Under the pieces are notes generated by a model. The model did no database searches and was not told where the DNA came from. It saw only the letters and a program-made list of their open reading frames with translations. Made by a program: the position numbers and the translations under genes. A DNA stretch of 64,000 nt from a virus, in the IMG/VR virus record IMGVR_UViG_3300049215_000223, positions 114,723 through 178,722 of that record; one strand, 5' to 3'. Shown here piece by piece: positions 25,630 through 36,331 of this stretch (positions are counted from its first letter, which is position 1; each line of letters opens with the position of its first letter).

Positions 25630-28437
25630 TTATAGTTGACCCAAGCTTACTCTGATGTAGATGAAGTTGACTGGGTAGGTTGGCTGTACTCTTACCGAGA
25701 TATCCCATTGTCTTGGATCTACACTGTCTTGTACTACGGCTAGGTCTGCGTAAGCTGTGATTAGTCCTTGTGATACCAAGGAGTTCAATAGAATGACTGC
25801 ACGAGTATTCAAGACGGCTCCAGTATCTGGAGTTTGTGGAGTTCCAATAAAGCCTTGGAATCCAGCTCTTAAAGTCTTGGCAACTCTATCTCTGATGAAG
25901 ACGATAGAAATTTCTTGTTCCTCTGGGAAACCACTCTGAGTAGTAGTAATGCCCCAAACAACTCTTCCACCGCCAGCAACTGGTTGTAAGGTAGTTACAC
26001 CAGCAGTTGCTAGTGACTCTAGAATTTGTTGTGAGAACATCTTGTTTCTCAAGATGGTAAATCCGCCTAGTACCTTATTGGTAAGTGGATTTTCTAGTCT
26101 GACATCAGCGCACTCATAACCTGCAGCAGCTGCGGCAATATAGAAACCATCAATCAAAACGTTATCTGAACCTGCTTGTACAACAATCTGGTCAGGATAG
26201 AAGTAAACTGCTCTAAAGGTGTTACCGAAGGCATCTGGCACTGAGTAGTTGGTCAAGTCTTCAACGTTACCAGCTAGTACGTCAGTTACAGTTTCTCCTT
26301 GGATTCCTTCCAAGATACCAATGTCTTCAACTGCAGCAGGTTGTGCACCAGTCAAATTCTCTGGCTCCAATCCACTAATAGCTCCGATAAACAACACTCT
26401 TTCTTTCTTGTTACGGATATTGCTCATGGTTAAGCAGTGGTGTAGTGCATTCTGGAAAATGACGGAAATGGTTTGCTTTGGTAGCGGAACCAAAATATCA
26501 CACTCTACTGGCTCAAGAGAAGCAAGAGCATTGATCCAGCCTGCATCAAAGAAGGTTGCATCACGAGCATCTACGATAGTAACTCTAAGTTGATTACCAT
26601 TTGGAACTACGTTGTGGTTAACAACTACGTAGTTGCTTACTCCAGTTGGATCAAGTACTTCGTACTCAAGATTATTCTCGCTAGTAACTGACTTACGAAG
26701 AGTAACAGTATAAGATCCTACTGAAACTACATCATAAAGACCATTGTTTCCGACTGGATTGTTTTGGTCGGCTTCAGTAGATCCATTTAACTGAACTTTC
26801 CAATTGGTCATGCCTGGAATGGCGCTAAAGTCAACTGATGTGCTGGTCAAAGTTGCAGTTCCAGAGCCTGGTCCAGAAGTCGTCAATACACCATCAAGTG
26901 CTGAGCCTCCAGGAATTGGCAACAAGGTAGCTGGATCGGTTGTTACGAAAGCAATTGGGTTTTCGTTGATGAAATCTGATAGGTAAGTTGGGTTAGCAAA
27001 CAATGAGCCGGAAATAACTGCACCGTCAGCTACGAAGTACAGTGCACCACCAGTAACTGCAGTAACGTGGAAGTATCCATAGTTACCAGAGTTTTCAGAA
27101 TCAATGATTCTTAGAACCTTACCAACATAGCTTGCATCAAAGCTGAAGGAGGATGTGCTAAAAGTTCCTTGATTATGGAAAGATGGGTTCCTTGCGATAT
27201 AACCGTCTTCTCCGAAGTTAAGATCCTCTAAGTCCTGAATTACGGTATAAGCGTAAGAGTTTCCACCAGGAGCTGGAGTATTATCGGTAATGAATTGATG
27301 AGTGGTTGGTTGACCAGCTGTATTCAAAAGATAATACTGGAACTTGTTTGGAAGAATCTGAGTTTCTACGTTAGTAGTGTTATTCTTAACAAAGAAGTGG
27401 ATGTTAGAGTTGAAATCTGGTACTACACCAACTGGTAGTGGGAAGATAAATTCTGCATCATCTGGTGATATAGAGTTGACATCTGTATCCAAAACATAAG
27501 ATGTTCTTCTTGGAAGAGGAGGCGCTGCTTGTACAGTGATTAAGTTTGGGGTGTTATTAGCAAAAGCTAGTTGGGCGCCCAAGGAAAGATTGTTGCTAAT
27601 GCTTGGGAATCCGTGTCTATTGGTAACATCGTCCATTCCTTGAAGTAGAACTGGATCGTTAAGGAAAGATGTTGGAATATAGCTGGCGGTTAATGAATCA
27701 TTTCTGACCAAAACACCACTAGCTACGATGATGCTAAAGCCATCACCCTCTCTAAATGGGGTTACTCCATCAACAACTGCGAATTGCAAAATTCCGTTGG
27801 AAACAGATTGCCCATTGGCTACCCAAATAATTGGATTACCATTAACATCAAGTACAGCTCCAGAAACAGAACCGGTTGCTAGGAACTTAGCAGTTCCAGA
27901 AATTGGGTTATTGAAAGCGTCTCTTTGAACAGAAGAGCATCTAACGGTCCAGGTCTCTGGTGGAGCATTGGCATCCAACAAAGATAGACCAGTCAAAGTT
28001 CCATTACCAACGTTAGTGCTAAGTGGAAGGAAATTGGTTCCGCCTTGATCCTTCAAATAACCGCGTTGAAGCTCGATATGACCAGTGGAAATATCAATTC
28101 TATAATCATATTTAGTATTGAATGGGTTGGAATCAATAAGAGACTCTAAACCGACCAACGGGATGCCATTCTTGAAAAGAGTGGTTCTGTTGGAAATAAT
28201 TGGAAAATTAACTAAGGCGAAGTGTCTGCCATCCGCACCATTCGTGGTAGTATAAGTTGGGTCTAAGCCGTCTTGACCGCCACCTAAAGCTTGTGAAACA
28301 ATGGTTTCAGCTGTAGAGCCCTCGCCGATCATTGCAGCAAGACGAGAACCCCCAGGAACCGCGACTCCACGTGATTGAGTAATTACATCAGTAAATACTC
28401 CTGGTAGGACATTTGTTGCGCCTGGGATATTAGCCAT
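25630..28437 (-). CDS. Contractile tail sheath protein
   Basis: 935 residues. The N-terminus (NVLPGVFTDVITQSRGVAVPGGSRLAAMIGEGSTAE) and the C-terminal domain (GGRVVWGITTTQSG, IFIRDRVAKTLRAGFQGFIGTPQTPDTG, WDISVRVQPTYPVNFIYIRVSL) are typical of sheath proteins, including the strands exchanged between neighbouring subunits. Typical sheaths are about 400-700 residues. The extra length is a beta-rich insertion at residues ~130-500. Part of it (about 142-237) is closely similar to a domain in the 643-aa virion protein (37978-39909). The AAAGGAAA Shine-Dalgarno is strong, in line with high expression, and the tube gene follows. Confidence 0.9.
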   Translation of the reverse strand: MANIPGATNVLPGVFTDVITQSRGVAVPGGSRLAAMIGEGSTAETIVSQALGGGQDGLDPTYTTTNGADGRHFALVNFPIISNRTTLFKNGIPLVGLESLIDSNPFNTKYDYRIDISTGHIELQRGYLKDQGGTNFLPLSTNVGNGTLTGLSLLDANAPPETWTVRCSSVQRDAFNNPISGTAKFLATGSVSGAVLDVNGNPIIWVANGQSVSNGILQFAVVDGVTPFREGDGFSIIVASGVLVRNDSLTASYIPTSFLNDPVLLQGMDDVTNRHGFPSISNNLSLGAQLAFANNTPNLITVQAAPPLPRRTSYVLDTDVNSISPDDAEFIFPLPVGVVPDFNSNIHFFVKNNTTNVETQILPNKFQYYLLNTAGQPTTHQFITDNTPAPGGNSYAYTVIQDLEDLNFGEDGYIARNPSFHNQGTFSTSSFSFDASYVGKVLRIIDSENSGNYGYFHVTAVTGGALYFVADGAVISGSLFANPTYLSDFINENPIAFVTTDPATLLPIPGGSALDGVLTTSGPGSGTATLTSTSVDFSAIPGMTNWKVQLNGSTEADQNNPVGNNGLYDVVSVGSYTVTLRKSVTSENNLEYEVLDPTGVSNYVVVNHNVVPNGNQLRVTIVDARDATFFDAGWINALASLEPVECDILVPLPKQTISVIFQNALHHCLTMSNIRNKKERVLFIGAISGLEPENLTGAQPAAVEDIGILEGIQGETVTDVLAGNVEDLTNYSVPDAFGNTFRAVYFYPDQIVVQAGSDNVLIDGFYIAAAAAGYECADVRLENPLTNKVLGGFTILRNKMFSQQILESLATAGVTTLQPVAGGGRVVWGITTTQSGFPEEQEISIVFIRDRVAKTLRAGFQGFIGTPQTPDTGAVLNTRAVILLNSLVSQGLITAYADLAVVQDSVDPRQWDISVRVQPTYPVNFIYIRVSLGQL

Positions 28438-28502
28438 AGTTCGTTTCCTTTAATCCTGAGTTTCTATTGTTATATAGTATTATTCGCATACTAACGCATA
28501 AT

Positions 28503-29105
28503 TTATGTGTTTTTATGCCTGGTTCTCCTCGCCCCTTCTAATCTATTCTGATTAGCCTCTAAGGGGCGTAAATTACCGAGAGACCAGCACTTTCTAAATT
28601 CTTCATCTTCCATTGAATTGTACTTAAATGTGCTGTGAGGAACTATATGATCTATGTGCCAGTAGAAACCATAGTTTTCCCAAGTCATATTCTTGTCAAA
28701 CTGGACCTCTAAATGACACTTTAAATCACTTATAGTGTATGGCAAAAATTTGATAGCAGAGTTGCCATCTTTTAAAATAGCATGTCCAATAGCACGAGAA
28801 ATATTCTTTTTTAATTTGAAATTAATATCAGTTTGGCGTCGTTTTCTCTCGCGTTTATTAATTCTGTCTCTGTTATCTATTTTCCATTGTTTTATGTAAT
28901 TGGGGTTCTCTTGCAAAAACACTTGTTGATACTTTTTTCTTTCTTCTCTATGTTCTTTTGCATAACCTCTAGAGTGTTGTTTTTCACAATCTTTGCAAGT
29001 TGATTTAAAATAGGTACCACCGCACTTATATTTGCACAAACGAAAATTATCTTCGTCCTCTTCTTTATTTATTTTGCATTTGCCACATACTCGAAAAGTA
29101 CTCAT
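28503..29105 (-). CDS. Free-standing HNH homing endonuclease with N-terminal zinc finger
   Basis: 200 residues. Four Cys (7, 10, 37, 40) form a likely zinc ribbon. A long Lys/Arg-rich helix (about 45-100) follows, then the HNH core WHIDHIVPHS at 149-158 with Asn178 and Asn185 in GNLRPLEANQN. This is the usual architecture of phage HNH enzymes that spread their own gene. Its ATG overlaps the stop of the preceding 273-aa gene (ATGA), so it has hitched onto a structural operon between the neck-type gene and the sheath. About 65 nt without a gene separate it from the sheath start and contain a TATGCG direct repeat. Confidence 0.85.
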   Translation of the reverse strand: MSTFRVCGKCKINKEEDEDNFRLCKYKCGGTYFKSTCKDCEKQHSRGYAKEHREERKKYQQVFLQENPNYIKQWKIDNRDRINKRERKRRQTDINFKLKKNISRAIGHAILKDGNSAIKFLPYTISDLKCHLEVQFDKNMTWENYGFYWHIDHIVPHSTFKYNSMEDEEFRKCWSLGNLRPLEANQNRLEGARRTRHKNT

Positions 29106-29923
29106 GTGTTTAGTAGCATGTCCGTAATGCTGGTCTCAGTATTGATAGTGAGGTTAGGGGCAATAGGACTATTTGGGTTAGCCAGATTTTCGAACGTTGC
29201 AGTAAAGAAAATGGCGTCAATTATATTACCTACAGGAATTTCACGTCTCCATTCGGTCCTTATATCTAATGTCAAAGTTTGCCTAAATAGCTTATCGTTT
29301 CTGTCGTCTGTTTCAGTGGCAGCCCCAATAGTAATGGGTTTAATTATTAAACCTACATCATAAAGAGTGTCAAAAGTTACTTCTGTAAAGCACATAGCCA
29401 CTAATTCTACCAAATCATCTCTAGATCGAAGACTTCGGGTCATTACGTCTATATTTATAGTACCTTCCCAAGCTCCTGCAGTAATTAGGGCTTTAGGTCG
29501 GTGAACTATTGTTTGATTTCCATATCCATCCTCAAAAACGACATCCTCATATTGAATGCCGTCCTGGTCTCTATTGATGGAGATTGGTACGTATCTGCTA
29601 CCGCCACTCTTGATTAAAATGGATGGGTAATAGGTGCCATCGTATCTATAATTTTCTCCAATGAACAACCTAGTGCTCAGACCCTCTTGGCGGGCTCCAT
29701 TATTATCAAATTGAGTTGGGATGTCGGCGCCAGGTGGTAAATCAGTGTGGTCAGTGGTATTAGCAAATCCCCATTGATCCTTAGCATAATGATAATAGCT
29801 ATCTTTAGAAAAGAAATCTCTTAAAGTTGCTATTATAATCTCTTTTGGATATACCAACATCGATGCTTGAATGATATTGTGTATTCCAAATAGATCAGAT
29901 TTGAAAAAATTATTAGTACTCAT
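29102..29923 (-). CDS. Putative tail-completion/neck protein
   Basis: 273 residues. It opens with a helical region (FGIHNIIQASMLVYPKEIIIATLRDFF), followed by a beta-rich part with TRLFIGENYRYDGTYYPSILIK and GTINIDVMTRSLRSRDDLVELVAMCF, a pattern seen in proteins that terminate tails or link them to the head. It is placed just upstream of the sheath gene, where tail terminator or sheath-terminator genes are common. No firm family match is claimed. It is translationally coupled to the downstream HNH gene by an ATGA overlap and lies 3 nt after the 1961-aa appendage gene. Confidence 0.72.
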   Translation of the reverse strand: MSTNNFFKSDLFGIHNIIQASMLVYPKEIIIATLRDFFSKDSYYHYAKDQWGFANTTDHTDLPPGADIPTQFDNNGARQEGLSTRLFIGENYRYDGTYYPSILIKSGGSRYVPISINRDQDGIQYEDVVFEDGYGNQTIVHRPKALITAGAWEGTINIDVMTRSLRSRDDLVELVAMCFTEVTFDTLYDVGLIIKPITIGAATETDDRNDKLFRQTLTLDIRTEWRREIPVGNIIDAIFFTATFENLANPNSPIAPNLTINTETSITDMLLNT

Positions 29924-29926
29924 CAG

Positions 29927-32900
29927 TTACCATCTATATTGAACTACTATTGGAGAAAGATACCAAGTTACGAAGTGAGCGGATGTAGATCCACCAGTTC
30001 TTACATAGTTCAAATCAAAAGTAGCTGCAATTCTGTGATTTCCATCAGTCGTAAATGTACTTTGTAGTGGAGCTATTTGAGAAGCACTAATGGTCATATA
30101 TTGAGTCGCGCTGGTCAAATCTGATATCTGTCTCTCATTTGCAGTTGTGGATCCTCCAACAAAGAAAGTGCTTTGTAGAAGTGCTGCAATATTTTCAGAA
30201 ATATCGTTTGGTCCGCCAAAGAAGCTCAAATTGCTCTTAACATCTGCAACTCCATGAGCAGAGTTAGATGTAGCAGTTGGATTAAATGGAATCAGACTTA
30301 GTGTATATTGGTTGTTAATATCTGCACCGATATCTAAAGTTGCCACGTTAGTTTGCAACCAAATACCCATATTTACAGAAATAATTTTTACACCAATTGG
30401 CAGAGCATTATCTAATGGAACTGTAAAGCTGTAATTTCTTGAAGCCGCACCCGCAGTACAGTCATAGTCAGATACAGTCATATATTGTGCTGCTGGACCA
30501 AATCCAGGAGGTGGGAACAAATTAATCCATGGAATAAATCTTGCTACCATATATTTGTTGGTAGTGTCAACAAAGATAGCGTCAGCTGGGCGAGCGCCAC
30601 CTGCAGTGTTTGAGTTATTGGTATTTGATTGGAATATGCCAAGCTGAGCATAGTTGACATAATCAGTTGGTGAAATAGCCAAATAAGCAGTCTGATTGAT
30701 ATTGGTATGGAATGCCCAAGCAGGTGGAATATTCAAACCAACAGCCGTACTGACACCATCAATAGTTGGTAAGTCGAACGTGTTGTTAGTGATAGTAACT
30801 GTATTGATAGCGTTACTATTTGCTGCTTGTACATATGCACTTACAGTGCTACCCTTTCTATTAAGGGTGTTATTCTGGAACCTGATCGTTGGACCACCAG
30901 TAGAAGTTCCTCCAAGGAAGACCATTGGATTAGTCGTGTTTATTATATTTCCAATTATGTTTCCATAAATATTGGCGCTAGCTTCGCACTTGATACCAAC
31001 AGTATACTGGAAGCTTGCAAACGTTGGACCAATTCCATCAAACCAAGTTCTGTTCTCTAAAATGTTTTCACTTATTACACTATCAGATGCACTGAAATCA
31101 GATTGAGAAGATGTTTCTTGTCTCAATAAAATACCGATAGCTGGAGGCGTAATGTTGCTGTTGCTTACATCTCTGTATGCAGTTAAAAATGCCGGATTTC
31201 CAACAGTCAATCTATTACGAGAAATACGTATACCAGTACCGTTGATGGTTGCATAAGATGCACCGGACATCCAAGCAGAAGCTCCAACCAATATCCAGCT
31301 GCATTGGTTTTTCTCAATAGCACAGCCTCCGGTACTTACTTGTACCCAATCGAAATTGTTGGTATCAGTTGCTTTGAATGGAATATATTGACCAATTGCA
31401 TCTAGGTTAGTGATTAGTTTACAGGTATTACCAGCGATGGTAAGTTGATCCGTTTTGTCTCTGATAGTGCCCAAGTTGGCTGGTTCAGAATTATCTCCGC
31501 TAGCTGGTAAGTCAGCTGCAGTCATGTAACCAATGGTTCCACAAATATTATCGTTGATAGTGCAGTTATCACAAGCTAACATTGATCCAGTCATTGGAGT
31601 TGGTGATAATGTAGAAACTGGTCTAGCAGTTGATAGAAGAATTATCTGGTCGTAATTACATTCGTTTCCATTAATAATTATATTGACTACCTTTGGTAGA
31701 GCTGGATAGACTCCAATCGTCTGAACTGCAAGAAGATTAGATGTAATTGCAACGACTGCTCTACGATCATTCCCAACAAACTGGCTATTGAATTTGTTAC
31801 CCGTTATAGAGATATTTTGAGCGTAGGCACCATATCCATCAGATAGTGGTCCGCCAAGCTGTATACTTATGAATGGAAAGTGATCTGCCAGCGTGTTATT
31901 GAAGGTACACTTATCAACCATAACATCTGACAAAGATGTACTAACGTTGGCATACATCAATCCAGACCCTACGTTTACTAAATCTGTAGTAGAATAAGTT
32001 GGCGAGCCGCCCAATGGATTGTAGGTATAGTTGAATGTGCAGTTCTGGAACTTAAGACCATTTCCGATGGCAAAACCTTGGGCAATGCTTACATTAATGG
32101 TTGTATCTCTTATAACAGATGAACCGGTATTGCTAATAAGTGCATTAACATTAATTACAGAAGGATCGATAATTACGTTATTAAAGGTAGTTGCGCCATT
32201 AAATGTAACAGTGCAGTCGTTGAAAGTAACATTGGTTGCAGTTAATGCTGCATTAAAAGTCACATTGATACCATTGAAGGTAACGTTGGACATATTCATG
32301 CTGCCGTTGAACACCAAAGTTGCAGCAGATCCTTGACCAATAATATCAAGAGGGAAATTTAATCCAGGATCAGAAGCAAGCGAGAAGGCGCCCTTTACTT
32401 GCAATTCATCTTGGAATGCGCTATTAAGCTTGAGCCAATTAAGGGCTGCCGCTAGAGTCTTGAAATTTCCTTGAGAGTTATCACTCGTCAAAACTGCTGG
32501 AATGCTAGAGTCAGCATCGTTTATAAATCTTCTAACGTCACGAACAGTAAGTGTAGTAGCTGCTGAATTACCTGATCCAGTTACTGTTGCTGATACAACA
32601 TACAAGATAGTCAAATCTTTTCTATTGTTCAAAATGTAAGAGAAGGTATTAGAATCTACTTGATAAGTATTTCCAGAAACTAAATTATTAACAGTTACTA
32701 TTCTGTTTGGAGCATTTGGGGTGCCTAATATCGAGTCAAAATCAGTTAGAACGATAGTAACTAAATCACCACCTGTAGTTACGCACAATGCGTAGTTGAT
32801 TGGATAAGCAATAGCTGTATAGATTTCTTGAAGTGGTGGTACAGTGAAAATTTGTTGGTTGGTATCTACGAAATTTCCATTAACAAGAGCCAAACCACCC

Positions 32901-35812
32901 TTTGAAATGAACAGTCCGTCATTACCATAGGCTCCAGCAACATAACCGTCAAATCCTCTGACGACACCATTGAAATGTAATAGTCTTTCAGGAAGAGAAA
33001 CGAAATTGAGTGCTGAAGTAGTGAACTCTTCTTCACTGGTATTACCAAACTGTCTTAAATCTACAATTTGAGTGACAGTGTTGGTGTCAGAACGCTCCTG
33101 GCAGGAAGCAAGTAACATTACCTCTTGGTCTAGTGACAAGGTTGGGAACAACTGAATGTCAATAAACTGGTTAGTAAAGGTTGGGATAGTGTTACCAAAT
33201 TCAAAGATGACATCAATGTAATCAACGTTGCTTTCATCATAGAATCTGATCTTCTCTCCAATTTTACCAGAGACAGTTGGTCCTTGCTTACCGAAGACAG
33301 CTCCGTCATAAGAGGCTAGATTTCCAGTGAATAATCCGCTGGTCGTATCAAAACTAGAGATTTGTAGGGTAATCTTGTTAACTGGTCCGAACTGATATCC
33401 TCTCAATTTTGGAGAGATGCTGACAATATCCATCTGACCCAGTTGGGGCAAACTGTTATACAAAGTAACACCATTAACAGAAACGTTACCGTTAACATTT
33501 AATCTGCCACGTTCGTGAGTGAAGGTGTTACCATCGATATCTACATATACTTCAAAGTGTCTCTTGAAGGCAGCACTGATAGCAGTAAAGTCTGTAGCAG
33601 TTTCTCCGCTGAATGAGACGGAAGAGGCGCTCAAATAAATTGCTACCTGAGTTCCTACCGGAGCAATCAAAGAAGGAGATACACCGGTGCCATGCACACC
33701 GTCATAAACTGTTATTTCAGTTTGAATTGGTGGACAGCAGCTAAAGTTGACGCTTTGAATGATGAAACGACCGTAGTTAACTATACCAGTATTACCATTA
33801 AGTGGCTGTACAACGATAGTCTTACCTGCCTTCAATTTTGAAGCGGACAAGTCTAGTGGAATACCATATGTAACTGTTACGTGTCCTGGAGGACCTGGGT
33901 TATCAGTATATCCATCAATAGTTGCAGTCCAAAAACCATCACCATAGGTATCTAGAACTTGATTGACATCTAAGTTTAGTAACTCACGCTCAGCACCGTT
34001 GACATAATAGTTGTTACGTCTTAATGGAGGGAACAAATAGGTTGGAAACTGTGCTGCCTGAGGGGAACCGTAGGTCTCCTGGAATGGTGGGCTTGCAATA
34101 TTTGCACCAAATGGACCAAATCCAAGAGGATCTGGTGCAGTAATACCAACTGCTGGAAATACGTCAATAACGTTATTTGGGAAATTTAATTGAGTAGATG
34201 TTTGATCGTATGATCCGGCGCCACTTACTACCGCACTAATAACAGAGAACGATGCATTGTTGATAGAGTCAGCTAATGCAATTCCAAACTCTCCATCCTT
34301 CTGGAAAGCAATAAATCTATAATTGAATCCAGCCTTCCTGAAGGCTTGGTTAGTTGCATATACAACGGAATCCAAAGTATAAGAGCCTGGAGTTTTTCCT
34401 AGATTTCCCGTTACGTCAATTCCTGGAAGAATAGTATAACCATCTAGTGGATTGCCAGTGGTAAACAATGCAAGATACAACAGATAATGTGTTTCGTTGA
34501 ATTGATCGGGGCTGAAGTTTACACCCATGCATTGAGCACCACGAGGATTGACAACGATTAGACTTGGTGGTACAGTAGTTGGGGAATCTACGCCTGCAAC
34601 TGCAAGAACACCATATTTATTTTGATTGAACAGAGGTCTGTCGATGCGGGCAGATGCGTTAGGAGAGTAGGCAATGTTTTTACCAGCAATTCTAACGATG
34701 TAAATTTTATTACCACCACCCTGGATGTATTTCTTCTCAGAAATGACAAACGGAACTTCCACATTATAGCCGTCCCCTGCATAACTAATCGTAACTATGT
34801 CGCCTGGTCTAACTAAAGCAAATTGCTCATCGAAGCTGTTGTTGCTGCTGTTGGTCGAAGATGGCATGAATTGAATAATATCTTCACCGATAGCGATATC
34901 ATCAATTGGAATGCTGCTGTTGCCGTTACCTCTCAAGTAGGCAATGGCTGGAGTCACTGGAACTAATGCTTGACCATATCCATCAGCAGTTAGGCTGGAA
35001 GAGCGAGAATTTCTAGAGATACCGTTGTGGTACAGATTTTGAATTCTGGTTCCCAAAGTCAAAATGCTGGCGCCATCGATAAAGTCAGCGAATGCCTGTA
35101 CATCTTGTGCAGTTTGCGGAATTACTGCGAATCTGCTGGTGTTAAGGAAAATACCGCTTGCAGTATGAGCATAATCAGATGGATATGTAGAGCCATTGTT
35201 GGTGACAACATTTTGGATGATCCCGAATGGAGTTCCATCTGCCCACTGGTGTGCTAGCAACTCACTGTTTATATCGTTGATTGCAAAATACGCATTAGTG
35301 TTGTTTCTAGGAACACTGAACTTGTTATCGAAGAATGGAAAATGGGTCAAATCAACGCTAACATCAATTTGATCCAAAGTGTGTCTATAGATAGCTCCAA
35401 TAAGATGTGCTTCTAGTTTTACGCCGCTAGACGAAATCCACCCCAAAGCAGTATTAACTCCATTAGATAAGTCTTGAATATAGTTAAACAAGTCTTGTGT
35501 TCTGTGGTCTAGCATTAGCTTAGACTCAGGGATTCCGGCGTTGTTGGCGATCTGATCTTGAGTGATTGGTAGAGTAACTAAGCCCAAACTGGTTAAAGCA
35601 GAGGTCTTTAGAGTTCCATCTGGATTAAAAGAAACGGCTAAACGACTGGCAACTGAGTCAGCAGTTCCTGCGGCTCCAATGCCAATGTTACACTCTACCG
35701 CAAACGTAGCATCACGAAGAGCATTAATGGCGGTATCGCCTATCTCATCGATGTTATTGTTTACAGCTGGGAGTGTTGTGTCGTCGTCCAGTGAGACTGG
35801 GAAGTTACTCAT
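29927..35812 (-). CDS. Very large tail appendage/fiber protein with parallel beta-helix region
   Basis: 1961 residues. The N-terminal ~130 residues (MSNFPVSLDDDTTLPAV, DQIANNAGIPESKLMLDHRTQDL) resemble virion-attachment domains of large phage appendages. Residues ~150-1100 are beta-rich with many hydroxylated turns. From about 1115 (FKTLAAALNWLKLNSAF) to about 1690, regularly spaced NVTFNGINVTFN, NVTFNDCTVTFN and FQNCTFNYTYN rungs indicate a right-handed parallel beta-helix, as in tailspikes and pectate lyases. The last ~250 residues form a beta C-terminal domain. Tailspike helices bind and often cleave surface polysaccharide; no catalytic residues can be assigned by eye. The GGAA Shine-Dalgarno is well placed. 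Confidence 0.83.
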   Translation of the reverse strand: MSNFPVSLDDDTTLPAVNNNIDEIGDTAINALRDATFAVECNIGIGAAGTADSVASRLAVSFNPDGTLKTSALTSLGLVTLPITQDQIANNAGIPESKLMLDHRTQDLFNYIQDLSNGVNTALGWISSSGVKLEAHLIGAIYRHTLDQIDVSVDLTHFPFFDNKFSVPRNNTNAYFAINDINSELLAHQWADGTPFGIIQNVVTNNGSTYPSDYAHTASGIFLNTSRFAVIPQTAQDVQAFADFIDGASILTLGTRIQNLYHNGISRNSRSSSLTADGYGQALVPVTPAIAYLRGNGNSSIPIDDIAIGEDIIQFMPSSTNSSNNSFDEQFALVRPGDIVTISYAGDGYNVEVPFVISEKKYIQGGGNKIYIVRIAGKNIAYSPNASARIDRPLFNQNKYGVLAVAGVDSPTTVPPSLIVVNPRGAQCMGVNFSPDQFNETHYLLYLALFTTGNPLDGYTILPGIDVTGNLGKTPGSYTLDSVVYATNQAFRKAGFNYRFIAFQKDGEFGIALADSINNASFSVISAVVSGAGSYDQTSTQLNFPNNVIDVFPAVGITAPDPLGFGPFGANIASPPFQETYGSPQAAQFPTYLFPPLRRNNYYVNGAERELLNLDVNQVLDTYGDGFWTATIDGYTDNPGPPGHVTVTYGIPLDLSASKLKAGKTIVVQPLNGNTGIVNYGRFIIQSVNFSCCPPIQTEITVYDGVHGTGVSPSLIAPVGTQVAIYLSASSVSFSGETATDFTAISAAFKRHFEVYVDIDGNTFTHERGRLNVNGNVSVNGVTLYNSLPQLGQMDIVSISPKLRGYQFGPVNKITLQISSFDTTSGLFTGNLASYDGAVFGKQGPTVSGKIGEKIRFYDESNVDYIDVIFEFGNTIPTFTNQFIDIQLFPTLSLDQEVMLLASCQERSDTNTVTQIVDLRQFGNTSEEEFTTSALNFVSLPERLLHFNGVVRGFDGYVAGAYGNDGLFISKGGLALVNGNFVDTNQQIFTVPPLQEIYTAIAYPINYALCVTTGGDLVTIVLTDFDSILGTPNAPNRIVTVNNLVSGNTYQVDSNTFSYILNNRKDLTILYVVSATVTGSGNSAATTLTVRDVRRFINDADSSIPAVLTSDNSQGNFKTLAAALNWLKLNSAFQDELQVKGAFSLASDPGLNFPLDIIGQGSAATLVFNGSMNMSNVTFNGINVTFNAALTATNVTFNDCTVTFNGATTFNNVIIDPSVINVNALISNTGSSVIRDTTINVSIAQGFAIGNGLKFQNCTFNYTYNPLGGSPTYSTTDLVNVGSGLMYANVSTSLSDVMVDKCTFNNTLADHFPFISIQLGGPLSDGYGAYAQNISITGNKFNSQFVGNDRRAVVAITSNLLAVQTIGVYPALPKVVNIIINGNECNYDQIILLSTARPVSTLSPTPMTGSMLACDNCTINDNICGTIGYMTAADLPASGDNSEPANLGTIRDKTDQLTIAGNTCKLITNLDAIGQYIPFKATDTNNFDWVQVSTGGCAIEKNQCSWILVGASAWMSGASYATINGTGIRISRNRLTVGNPAFLTAYRDVSNSNITPPAIGILLRQETSSQSDFSASDSVISENILENRTWFDGIGPTFASFQYTVGIKCEASANIYGNIIGNIINTTNPMVFLGGTSTGGPTIRFQNNTLNRKGSTVSAYVQAANSNAINTVTITNNTFDLPTIDGVSTAVGLNIPPAWAFHTNINQTAYLAISPTDYVNYAQLGIFQSNTNNSNTAGGARPADAIFVDTTNKYMVARFIPWINLFPPPGFGPAAQYMTVSDYDCTAGAASRNYSFTVPLDNALPIGVKIISVNMGIWLQTNVATLDIGADINNQYTLSLIPFNPTATSNSAHGVADVKSNLSFFGGPNDISENIAALLQSTFFVGGSTTANERQISDLTSATQYMTISASQIAPLQSTFTTDGNHRIAATFDLNYVRTGGSTSAHFVTWYLSPIVVQYRW

Positions 35813-35827
35813 TTTTGTTCCATAAGA

Positions 35828-36286
35828 TTATTGATCAACAGATGGTCCTGTTGCGGCAGGCTTTGCTGTATTAGTTGATGGATCTGCTTCGAGGGCTGGT
35901 GGTGCTGGTGGTGCTTCAGGAGCTGGATCGGCTGCAGCAGTGCCAGGGACTATAGAGCCTATTTTTTGCTGTAGTAAAGATTTGATAACTCCATAAAGGA
36001 AGGTGGATAAAAGACCAGCCACAACACCAAACATAACCCTATCCCATTTAAGAGTTAAATCATCAGGATATGGAAACATTTTGAAAAACAATCCTAACAA
36101 TCCGCCCAAAATGATTGGTAAAATTGGTAAGACTAGATTATTCCACAATTTTGATTCTTTAGCTATAGCCGCATACTGAGACATCAAATATTCTACGATT
36201 GTTCTGATAACAAAAATTACCGCAGAAATAGATAGTCCAAAAATGATAAACTGCCAGCTTAATAGGGTCTGAAGAATAGGATCCAT
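35828..36286 (-). CDS. Small membrane protein with three transmembrane helices (holin-like candidate)
   Basis: 152 residues. Predicted membrane helices lie at about 12-33, 49-69 and 83-104, followed by a hydrophilic Pro/Ala-rich tail (PAPEAPPAPPALEADPS). A GAGGAG Shine-Dalgarno precedes the ATG. Size, three helices and a charged or disordered tail would suit a holin, but no endolysin gene is next to it and no holin family is recognised. It could equally be a membrane-located assembly factor. It is the only gene between the 531-aa fiber and the 1961-aa appendage. Confidence 0.75.
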   Translation of the reverse strand: MDPILQTLLSWQFIIFGLSISAVIFVIRTIVEYLMSQYAAIAKESKLWNNLVLPILPIILGGLLGLFFKMFPYPDDLTLKWDRVMFGVVAGLLSTFLYGVIKSLLQQKIGSIVPGTAAADPAPEAPPAPPALEADPSTNTAKPAATGPSVDQ

Positions 36287-36331
36287 ACGATCTCCTCATT
36301 GAGCATGCAAAATAAGTAATATATCGCTATA